Source of the DNA: Burkholderia cepacia ATCC 25416
GTDB lineage: Bacteria > Pseudomonadota > Gammaproteobacteria > Burkholderiales > Burkholderiaceae
Reading direction: 5' to 3'
Assembly (NCBI RefSeq): GCF_001411495.1
Contig: NZ_CP012983.1
Span: 558,001-622,000 of the forward strand
DNA length: 64,000 nt
The translations under genes were made by a program, and so were the position numbers. Positions 53,919 to 62,100 of the stretch are shown piece after piece. Position 1 is the first letter of the stretch. Each line of letters begins with the position of its first letter. The notes under the pieces are model-generated. The model searched no databases and had not been told where the DNA came from. It worked only from the letters and a program-made list of their open reading frames with translations.

Positions 53919-55673
53919 ATGACCTATGCGCACACCGACCACGCCCCGCAGAGCTTCTGGACCCGCTATGTCTGGAGCCAGGACCACAAGGTCATCGCGG
54001 TGCAGTATGCGATGACGGCCATCGCGATCGGGCTGGTCGGCCTCGTATTGTCCGACCTGATGCGGCTGCAGCTCGGCTTTCCGGGCAAGTTCGCCTTCAT
54101 CGACGCGAACCACTACTACCAGTTCGTCACGATGCACGGGATGATCATGGTGATCTACCTGCTGACGGCGCTGTTCCTGGGCGGCTTCGGCAACTACCTG
54201 ATCCCGCTGATGCTCGGCGCGCGCGACATGGTGTTCCCGTTTCTCAACATGCTGAGCTACTGGGTCTACCTGCTGGCCGTGCTGGTGCTGGCGGCGAGCT
54301 TCTTCGTGCCGGGCGGGCCGACCGGCGCGGGCTGGACGCTGTATCCGCCGCAGGCCATCCTGCCGGGCACGCCGGGCGTCGAATGGGGCATCGTGCTGAT
54401 GCTCGTGTCGCTGGCGATCTTCATCGTCGCGGCGACGATGGGCGGCCTGAATTACGTGACCACCACGCTGCAGGCACGCACGCGCGGCATGACGCTGATG
54501 CGCATGCCGCTCACGGTGTGGGGCATCTTCATCGCGACCATCATGGCGCTGCTGGCGTTTCCGGCGCTGTTCGTGTCGGCGGTGATGATGCTGTTCGACA
54601 GGACGCTCGGCACCAGCTTCTTCGTGCCGGCCGTGGTGTCGATGGGGCAGACGCTCAAGCATGCCGGCGGCAGCCCGCTGCTGTTCCAGCACCTGTTCTG
54701 GTTCTTCGGGCATCCGGAGGTCTACATCGTCGCGCTGCCGGCCTTCGGCATCGCGTCGGACCTGATCAGCACGCACGCGCGCAAGAGCATCTTCGGCTAC
54801 CGGATGATGGTGTGGGCCATCGTCATCATCGGCGCGCTGAGCTTCGTGGTCTGGGCGCACCACATGTTCATCGCCGGCATGAATCCGTACTTCGGCTTCT
54901 TCTTCGCCACCACCACGCTCATCATCGCCGTGCCGACCGCCCTCAAGGTCTACAACTGGGTGCTGACGCTGTGGCGCGGCGATATCCACCTGACCGTGCC
55001 GATGCTGTTCGCCATCGGCTTCATCAGCACCTTCGTGCTGGGCGGGCTGACCGGGCTCTACCTCGGCAACGTGAGCGTGGACATCCCGCTGTCGAACACG
55101 TATTTCGTGGTCGCGCACTTCCATATGGTGATGGCCGTGTCGCCGATCCTGGTGGTGTTCGGCGGCCTCTACCACTGGTACCCGAAGGTGACGGGCCGCA
55201 TGCTCGACGACACGCTCGGGCGCGCGCACTTCTGGATCACCTTCGTCGGCACCTATGCGATCTACTTCCCGATGCACTATCTCGGCATCCTCGGCATGCC
55301 GCGGCGGTATTACGCGTACCAGGGCTACAGCTTCATCCCGCATTCGGCGCAGACGCTCAACACGTTCATCACCGTCGTCGCGCTGATCGTCGCGGCGGCG
55401 CAGTTGCTGTTCCTGTTCAACCTCGCGTGGAGCCTCGTGCACGGCCGGCGCGCCGACGGCAACCCGTGGCGGGCCACCACGCTGGAATGGCAGACGCCGC
55501 AAACGCCGCCCGCGCACGGCAACTGGGGCGCGGCGCTTCCCGTCGTCTACCGCTGGGCATACGAATACAGTCCGCCGGGGCAAGAGGAAGATTTCGTGCC
55601 GCAAAACCAGCCGCCCGCGACGGTGCCTGAACCGGCCCACCCGGCGCTTCACCCCGGCGAGGCCCACGAATGA
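53919..55673 (+). CDS. coxA: Cytochrome c oxidase subunit I
   Basis: A 584-residue heme-copper oxidase core with about twelve membrane helices. Ligands are visible: low-spin heme a H73 (TMHG) and H402, heme a3 H400 (VAHFHM), Cu-B H265, H314 and H315, and the cross-linked Y269 in GHPEVYI. E267 of the same motif and D103 (GARDMVFP) belong to the D-type proton channel of A-family oxidases. It reduces oxygen to water with proton pumping. The stop overlaps the following gene by four bases. The ~60-residue proline-rich tail (PPATVPEPAHPALHPGEAHE) is longer than usual. Confidence 0.95.
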   Translation: MTYAHTDHAPQSFWTRYVWSQDHKVIAVQYAMTAIAIGLVGLVLSDLMRLQLGFPGKFAFIDANHYYQFVTMHGMIMVIYLLTALFLGGFGNYLIPLMLGARDMVFPFLNMLSYWVYLLAVLVLAASFFVPGGPTGAGWTLYPPQAILPGTPGVEWGIVLMLVSLAIFIVAATMGGLNYVTTTLQARTRGMTLMRMPLTVWGIFIATIMALLAFPALFVSAVMMLFDRTLGTSFFVPAVVSMGQTLKHAGGSPLLFQHLFWFFGHPEVYIVALPAFGIASDLISTHARKSIFGYRMMVWAIVIIGALSFVVWAHHMFIAGMNPYFGFFFATTTLIIAVPTALKVYNWVLTLWRGDIHLTVPMLFAIGFISTFVLGGLTGLYLGNVSVDIPLSNTYFVVAHFHMVMAVSPILVVFGGLYHWYPKVTGRMLDDTLGRAHFWITFVGTYAIYFPMHYLGILGMPRRYYAYQGYSFIPHSAQTLNTFITVVALIVAAAQLLFLFNLAWSLVHGRRADGNPWRATTLEWQTPQTPPAHGNWGAALPVVYRWAYEYSPPGQEEDFVPQNQPPATVPEPAHPALHPGEAHE

Positions 55674-56281
55674 CCACGCTGCCGCGCCCCTTCGTTCACG
55701 ACGCGCCACCCGGCTTGCCGAATGCGGGCCGCACCGGTCTGATCGTCTTCATGGCGGTCGCGACGACGTTGTTCTCGCTGCTGCTGCTCGCCTATGCAAT
55801 GCGCATGCGCGAGCCCGACTGGCAGCCGATCCCGCATCCGGCGCTGCTGTGGTGGAACACCGGCGCGCTGGCGCTGGCCAGCGTCGCCATGCAGCGAGCC
55901 CGGCAACTGACCTTGCACCGCACCGCGTGGCTCGTGTGCGGCGGCGTGCTGGCGGCCGTGTTCGTGGCTGGGCAACTGACCGCCTGGCACCTGCTGTCGG
56001 CTGGCGGGCAGACCGTTGCGGTCAATCCGTCGAACAGCTTCCTCTACCTGCTCACCGGCCTGCACGGATTGCATGTGCTGGGCGGGCTGGCGGCGTGGGC
56101 GATGACGATCGCGCAGCTCCGGCGCGCGGACCCGTTCCGGGCCCGGCGTGTCATCGATCTGTGCGCGCTCTACTGGCATTTCCTGCTCGCGGTGTGGCTC
56201 GTGCTGCTGGCGGCGATGTGGTGGCTGACCCCCGGGATCGTCGCCGCCGTCTGCGGGCCGCTGTATGGAGCCGCGCGATGA
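55670..56281 (+). CDS. Cytochrome c oxidase subunit III-like protein, first copy
   Basis: A 203-residue protein with five hydrophobic segments. Features of the subunit III fold are seen late in the chain (LLTGLHGLHVLGGLAAW, CALYWHFLLAVW). It is shorter than the next gene and lacks the extended N-terminal tail. It overlaps both neighbours by four bases (ATGA), so the genes are tightly coupled. It is probably the subunit III/CtaE-type partner of the caa3 oxidase; why two such proteins are present is unclear. Confidence 0.85.
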   Translation: MTTLPRPFVHDAPPGLPNAGRTGLIVFMAVATTLFSLLLLAYAMRMREPDWQPIPHPALLWWNTGALALASVAMQRARQLTLHRTAWLVCGGVLAAVFVAGQLTAWHLLSAGGQTVAVNPSNSFLYLLTGLHGLHVLGGLAAWAMTIAQLRRADPFRARRVIDLCALYWHFLLAVWLVLLAAMWWLTPGIVAAVCGPLYGAAR

Positions 56282-57012
56282 CCGCGCCCACGGCCCCCAC
56301 CGGATCCGCCGCCGATTCGCCCGCGGCCCCGCCTGTCGATGCGCCGTCCGCCGACGCCCGGCCCGACGGCTGGCGCGGCATCGTCACGGATTGGTCGGCC
56401 GATCGCGAAGCCTTCAAGGTGCCGTGGGGCAAGGCGATGATGTGGATCTTCCTGCTGTCGGACACCTTCGTCTTCAGCAGTTTCCTGATCGGCTACATGA
56501 CGGTGCGCATGTCGACCACGGCGCCGTGGCCCGATACCGCGAAGGTGTTCGGGCTCAGCGTGGGCGGCGTGGAGGTGCCGTTGCTGCTGATTGCGATCAT
56601 GACGTTCACGCTGATCAGCAGCAGCGGCACCATGGCGATGGCCGTCAACTTCGGCTACCGGCGCAACGCGAGGCCCGCCGCCGCGCTGCTGCTGGCGACC
56701 GCGCTGCTGGGCGCCACCTTCGTGTCGCTGCAGGCGTTCGAATGGAGCAACCTGATCTTCCGGGAAGGCATCCGCCCGTGGGGCAATCCGCTGGGCGCGG
56801 CGCAGTTCGGCGCGTGCTTCTTCACGATCACCGGGTTCCACGGCTTTCACGTGACCTGCGGCGTGATCTACCTGCTGCTGATCGCGCGCAAGATCCTGCA
56901 GCCGGGGTTCACCGAACACGGCAACTTCCAGATCGTCGAGATCGCCGGCCTGTACTGGCACTTCGTCGACCTGGTGTGGGTGTTCATCTTCGCGCTGTTC
57001 TACTTGTGGTGA
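56278..57012 (+). CDS. coxC: Cytochrome c oxidase subunit III, second copy
   Basis: A 244-residue subunit III. A ~50-residue proline/alanine-rich N-terminal tail (TGSAADSPAAPPVDAPSADA) leads to five or so membrane helices: KAMMWIFLLSDTFVFSSFLI, LLLIAIMTFTLISSSGTMAM, the LQAFEWSNLI segment, TGFHGFHVTCGVIYLLL and LYWHFVDLVWVFIFALFYLW. The FHGFHVT and YWHFVDLVW signatures are those of subunit III. It overlaps the previous gene by four bases and precedes subunit IV by eight. Confidence 0.88.
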   Translation: MTAPTAPTGSAADSPAAPPVDAPSADARPDGWRGIVTDWSADREAFKVPWGKAMMWIFLLSDTFVFSSFLIGYMTVRMSTTAPWPDTAKVFGLSVGGVEVPLLLIAIMTFTLISSSGTMAMAVNFGYRRNARPAAALLLATALLGATFVSLQAFEWSNLIFREGIRPWGNPLGAAQFGACFFTITGFHGFHVTCGVIYLLLIARKILQPGFTEHGNFQIVEIAGLYWHFVDLVWVFIFALFYLW

Positions 57013-57020
57013 GGCAGGCC

Positions 57021-57362
57021 ATGGACCATACCGATCCCGCCGACCGACCCGACGCCGCGCACGGCCAGCAGCATCCGATCGGCCTCTACCTGAAGATCTG
57101 GGGCCTGCTGTTCGTGCTGAGCACGTTGTCGTACCTGGTCGACTATTTCAACGTGCAGGGCCTGTTGCGCTGGGTACTGATCGTCGTGCTGATGATCGCC
57201 AAGGCCGGGCTGATCGTGTCGATCTTCATGCACATGATGTGGGAGCGGCTGGCGCTGGTGTACGCGATCCTCGTGCCGCCGCTGTGCCTGCTGGTGCTCA
57301 TGGTGCTGATGGCGGCCGAGGCGCATCACACGTTCGGGATGCGGGAATTGTTTTTTCGGTGA
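57021..57362 (+). CDS. Cytochrome c oxidase subunit IV (bacterial, small)
   Basis: A 113-residue membrane protein with three hydrophobic helices (LYLKIWGLLFVLSTLSYLVD; LLRWVLIVVLMIAKAGLIVS; LVYAILVPPLCLLVLMVLMA). The IFMHMMWERLALV turn matches small bacterial subunit IV/CyoD-like proteins, which stabilise the oxidase. The N-terminus is acidic and His-rich. It ends the operon; the next gene begins after 128 bases. Confidence 0.88.
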   Translation: MDHTDPADRPDAAHGQQHPIGLYLKIWGLLFVLSTLSYLVDYFNVQGLLRWVLIVVLMIAKAGLIVSIFMHMMWERLALVYAILVPPLCLLVLMVLMAAEAHHTFGMRELFFR

Positions 57363-57490
57363 TTCCTTCGCAGGGGGTAAACGTGTCGCAGCGCGACGGG
57401 CACGGTGACGGGCCGCGGTTGTGCGCCGGGCGGCTTCGCGGCATCGGAGGATGCCGGTCATCCGGCCACGCAAACATCGAGGAGGGCAAG

Positions 57491-57811
57491 ATGAAGTTTT
57501 CACGCCGACGTTTTATCGCTGCCACCACCGTTCTGGCATCCGCGCTGGCCGTTGGGCGCCGCGCGGCCGCGGCAGATGCCGGGGCCGGTGCCGTGCAGGA
57601 AACCGATGCAAACGCCCAGGCCCTCGGCTACAAGACGGATGCAAGCCGGGTCGACCATGCGAAATTCCCGAAATTTCAGGCGGGCGAGGCCTGCGCGAAC
57701 TGCCAGTTCTTCCAGGGCAAGACCGGTGCGGCCACGGCGCCGTGCACCATTTTCGGCGGCAAGCAGGTCAATGCGAAAGGCTGGTGCGGCGCTTACGCGA
57801 AAAAGGCGTAG
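57491..57811 (+). CDS. High-potential iron-sulfur protein (HiPIP)
   Basis: A 106-residue periplasmic protein. The Tat signal is KFSRRRFIAATTVLASALAV, cleaved near AAAADA. The mature ~75 residues have the four-cysteine set for a cubane cluster: EACANCQFF, TAPCTIFGG, GWCGAYAKK. HiPIPs carry electrons to terminal oxidases or photosynthetic centres; in Rhodothermus marinus a HiPIP feeds a caa3 oxidase. Its place directly after the caa3 operon supports a donor role here. GGAGGG precedes ATG 57491. Confidence 0.9.
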   Translation: MKFSRRRFIAATTVLASALAVGRRAAAADAGAGAVQETDANAQALGYKTDASRVDHAKFPKFQAGEACANCQFFQGKTGAATAPCTIFGGKQVNAKGWCGAYAKKA

Positions 57812-57923
57812 CAGGGCAGGGGCGAGCGGGTGGCCGGGATACGTGATGCCCGGCCCACCTCATGACTGATCGGACTCGAGCCAAGCACCCGGCGCGACGC
57901 GAAATCCGGATGGCAGGCAAGGG

Positions 57924-58307
57924 TCAGAGATCGCCGCGCACTTCACCGGTTCCCAGCGCGGTCCGCTGCCGGTTGACTTCCGCCCAAAGCTCGTCGCTGT
58001 CGTCATTGCGCAGCAGGACCATCCAGTCCAGCTGATCGTCGGTTACGTCGAAGTATTCCAGGATCTCGCGGCGAGCCGCATCGACGAACTGCGCGAATTC
58101 CGGGGTTGCCTGGGCCTGTGCGTGCAACGCGTCGTATTCCGCATCGTCCGCGCCGCCGCCGTGCTCGTCGATGTAGCGCGAGATCCACTGGTCTATTTCG
58201 CGGTCGTAGTCGGCTTCGGCGCGCATCGCTTGCACGGCCGTGTGGAAATCCAGTTGGGCAAACGCGGCGATCGCCGCCGTTGTCGCCTCGTCGAATGTAG
58301 TCGTCAT
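57924..58307 (-). CDS. Hypothetical soluble protein
   Basis: A 127-residue acidic protein (DEHGGGADDAEYDALHAQAQ; FVDAARREILEYFDVTDDQL) rich in helix-formers, with no signal peptide, membrane segment or motif I know. ATG 58307 follows MRNG of a slightly longer frame (58319). It is convergent with the HiPIP gene, separated by 112 bases without a strong terminator. Function unknown. Confidence 0.55.
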   Translation of the reverse strand: MTTTFDEATTAAIAAFAQLDFHTAVQAMRAEADYDREIDQWISRYIDEHGGGADDAEYDALHAQAQATPEFAQFVDAARREILEYFDVTDDQLDWMVLLRNDDSDELWAEVNRQRTALGTGEVRGDL

Positions 58308-58519
58308 TCCATTTCTCATGTTGATCAGCGCGCATCATCGCATGGGCTGCGCCCGGGCAGGTGCGTTGGATCCGGATGGCGCAACACACGGCTTGCGTGC
58401 CGAAGTCCGACCCGGGCAACGGCACCATTTTCGGAAGGTTGATGCCTCCGCCGGATATCGCGTCGGCGGTATGTTACCGGCTCGAAACGACCCGGAGCGG
58501 TCAGCCGGTCAACACGCAA

Positions 58520-58903
58520 TCATCGGCTGTTGGAAATCACGTCGCTCATGTATTGATTCAGGTCGCGAAAATCCTGGACGGTCCAGGCGTGCGGCGCCAG
58601 CTTGACGCCGTTCTCCCTCAAGGTTCTCGGAATCAGGTCCCCGTTCGGGCGAAGTATTACCGATGAAACGATGACGCCTGGATAATCGTGGAGCCGCTTT
58701 TTGAACGCGGCAGTCGTGAGGTCAGGCGTCGGGGGATTGCTTTTCCTGGCCAATGGCCCGGTGCCCTTGATATCTGCGCCATGGCACATCGCGCATCTCT
58801 GTATGAAGAGATTTTTCCCGTTGATGTTTTGCGAGAAGGCGAGTGACGGCTGAGTCAACACCCACGCTCCCAGCGAAGTGATGAGCAATGCTCTTGCTTT
58901 CAT
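58520..58903 (-). CDS. Small exported cytochrome c
   Basis: A 127-residue periplasmic protein. A signal peptide (KARALLITSLGAWVLTQPSL, cleavage near AFSQ) is followed by the heme motif CAMCH (IQRCAMCHGADIKG) and the class I pattern through LNQYMSDVI. The place where class I cytochromes carry the distal methionine (about GENMPPH) reads GVKLAPHAW, so Met ligation is not evident. AAGGAAA precedes ATG 58903. It is divergent from the UvrA gene. Likely a one-heme electron carrier; partner unknown, though HiPIP and caa3 genes lie close. Confidence 0.85.
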   Translation of the reverse strand: MKARALLITSLGAWVLTQPSLAFSQNINGKNLFIQRCAMCHGADIKGTGPLARKSNPPTPDLTTAAFKKRLHDYPGVIVSSVILRPNGDLIPRTLRENGVKLAPHAWTVQDFRDLNQYMSDVISNSR

Positions 58904-59015
58904 TTTCCTTGTCGTATCACACGGATTGCCGGGCCGGGGAGTATAAACGCGTTGTCGCGGAATGGCCGCGCCTCCCACCGCCATCCCATACCGCCCTCAG
59001 GGTCGTCATGGAAAA

Positions 59016-59031
59016 CTGTATGAATATACAG
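59016..59031. promoter_or_regulatory. Predicted LexA (SOS) box
   Basis: CTGTATGAATATACAG fits the LexA consensus CTGT-N8-ACAG exactly and is followed at once by TATAGT, a candidate -10 element. It lies 127 bases upstream of the UvrA start. It is the only such box I noticed in the window. LexA repression and damage induction of this gene are inferred from the consensus. Confidence 0.85.
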
Positions 59032-59158
59032 TATAGTGTCCGTCGAAATCGGGCCGCACAGGTGCAACCCTTGCGGCGCGTGCGCCGCGCCTGCGGGCAT
59101 CCGCCGCAGCGTTCCGGCACCGGGCACTCTGGTTAACTCATTCGGACGGGCAGGCAAA

Positions 59159-62100
59159 TTGTCATCCAGCAATCTGATCCGCATTCGCGGAGCACGTCAG
59201 CACAACCTCAAGAACCTCGATCTCGACCTGCGCACCGGCGAGATGACGGTCGTCACCGGCCCGTCGGGCTCCGGCAAGTCGAGCCTCGTGTTCGACACGC
59301 TGTACGCGGAAGGCCAGCGGCGCTACGTCGAGACGTTCAGCGCGTACGCGCGGCAGTTCCTCGACCGGATGGACCGCCCGCAGGTCGAGCGGGTCGACGG
59401 CGTGCCGCCCGCGATCGCGATCGACCAGACCAACCCGGTGCGCAGTTCGCGCTCGACCGTCGGCACGATGACCGAGCTGAACGATCACCTGAAGCTGCTG
59501 TACGCGCGCGCGGCCGAGCTGTTCGACCGCAAGACCGCGCGGCAGGTGCGGCACGACACGCCGGAGACGATCTACGCGGAACTCGTCGCGCGCACGCGGG
59601 CGGACGATCCGCGCGTCGTCGTCACGTTCCCGGTCGAGCTGCCCGAAACGGCGTCCGATGAAGAAGTCGCGCAGTGGCTGTCCGCGAGCGGTTACACGCG
59701 GGTGCAGGCGCAGCGCGAGGTCGCGTCGCCCACCGGGCCGCGCAAGGTGCTCGACGTGGTGGCCGACCGCTTCCGCGTGCAGCAGGCCGACAAGGTGCGC
59801 GTGGTCGAGGCGATCGAGGCGTCGCTGAAACGCGGCGGCGGGCGCGTGAACGTGTACGTGCTGGCGCCGGAAGCGGAAAACGCGATCGCCGAGCCGCAGG
59901 TGTGGCGCTTCTCCACCGGGCTTCACGATCCCGACAGCGATCTGCGCTACGCGGAGCCGCAGGCGGCGCTGTTCTCGTTCAATTCGGCGTACGGCGCGTG
60001 CGAAACCTGCCGCGGCTTCGGCCGCGTGATCGGCGTCGATCTCGGCCTCGTGATTCCCGACGCGCGCAAGACGCTGCGCGGCGGCGCGATCAAGCCGATG
60101 CAGACGCCCGCGTGGAAGGAGTGTCAGGACGACCTGATGCGCTACGCGGCGAAAGCCGGCATCCCGCGCGACACGCCGTGGGCCGAGCTGTCGGACGCCG
60201 AGCGCGACTGGGTCGTCAACGGTTCGCCGGACTGGAACGGCAAGTGGCAGAGCCAGTGGTACGGCGTGAAGCGCTTCTTCGGCTATCTCGAGTCGAAAGC
60301 GTACAAGATGCATATCCGCGTGCTGCTGTCGAAATACCGCAGCTACACGCCGTGCGACGTGTGCGGCGGCGCGCGCCTGAAGACGGAGTCGCTGCAGTGG
60401 CGGCTCGGCTCGAAAGAGAACGCCGACGGCGTGCTCGCGCCGGCCGGCCGCTTCATGCCGCGCGGCGTCGACTGGAGCCGCGCGCAGCTCGAGGCGCTGC
60501 CGGGCCTGACCGTGCACGACCTGATGCTGTTGCCGATCGAGCGTATCCGCCGCTTCTTCGACGACATCAGCCTGCCGAGCGCGCTGCTCGACGATGCATT
60601 GAAGCTGCTGCTCGCCGAAGTGCGCACGCGCCTGAAATACCTGTGCGACGTCGGGCTCGGCTACCTGACGCTCGACCGGCAGAGCCGCACGCTGTCGGGC
60701 GGCGAGGTGCAGCGGATCAACCTGACGACGGCGCTCGGCACGTCGCTCACGAAAACCCTGTTCGTGCTCGACGAACCGAGCATCGGGCTGCATCCGCGCG
60801 ATCTCACGCGGATCGTCGAGGCGATGCAGCGGCTGCGCGATGCGGGCAATACGCTGGTGGTGGTCGAACACGATCCGTCGGTGATGCTCGCGGCCGATCG
60901 CCTGATCGACATGGGGCCCGGCCCCGGCGAGCGCGGCGGCACGATCGTCTACGACGGCACGCCGGGCGACATCCGCTCCGCGCACACGCTGACGGGCGAG
61001 TATCTCGGCGGCCGCAAGCATGTCGCGCATGCGTCGAACTGGGCGCGCCGGGTGGTCGACGCGAATACGCCGCGCATCGTGCTCGAAGGGGCGAGCGAAC
61101 ACAACCTGCGCGACGTGACGGTCGAGATTCCGCTGCAGCGGCTCGTCTGCGTGACGGGCGTGTCGGGGTCCGGCAAGTCCACGCTGCTGCAGGACGTGCT
61201 CTATCCGGCGATGGCGCGGCACCACGGCAAGGCGACCGAGTCGCCGGGCGCGTACCGCAGCCTCACGGGCGCCGACCAGGTGGGCGACGTCGTGTTCGTC
61301 GACCAGTCGCCGATCGGCAAGACCACCCGTTCGAACCCGGCGAGCTACGTCGGCGCGTTCGACGAGATCCGCAAGCTGTTCGCGAAGGCGCCGCTCGCGC
61401 TGCAACGCGGCTACGGCGCCGGCACGTTCAGCTTCAACTCGGGCGACGGCCGTTGCCCGACCTGCGGCGGCTCGGGCTTCGAGCACATCGAGATGCAGTT
61501 CCTGAGCGACGTCTACCTGCGCTGCCCGGACTGCGACGGCAGCCGCTACCGCGCGGAGATTCTCGAAGTGCGCATCGAGCGCGACGGCCGCGCGCTGAGC
61601 ATCGCCGACGTGCTCGATCTCACCGTCAGCGAAGCAGCCGCGTTCTTCGCGACCGACGCCGAGGTGCTGCGCGTGTTGCAGCCGATCGTCGACGTCGGCC
61701 TCGAATACGTGAAGCTCGGCCAGCCGGTGCCGACGCTGTCGGGCGGCGAAGCGCAGCGCCTGAAGCTGGCCGGCTTCCTCGCCGAATCGGCGGCGGCCGT
61801 GAACGGCCGCCGGGTCGTCACGGAAGAGGCGCGCATCGCGCGGGCGAAGCTGTTCATGTTCGACGAGCCGACCACCGGGCTGCACTTCGACGACATCGCG
61901 AAGCTGATGCAGGCGTTCGGCAAGCTGCTCGCGGCCGGCCATTCGCTGATCGTGATCGAGCACAACCTCGACGTGATCCGCGCGGCCGACTGGCTGATCG
62001 ATCTCGGCCCGGAAGGCGGCGACGGCGGCGGCCTCGTGCTGTGCGCGGGCACGCCCGACGACGTGAAAGCCTGCGCCGCATCGCATACCGGCGTGGCGCT

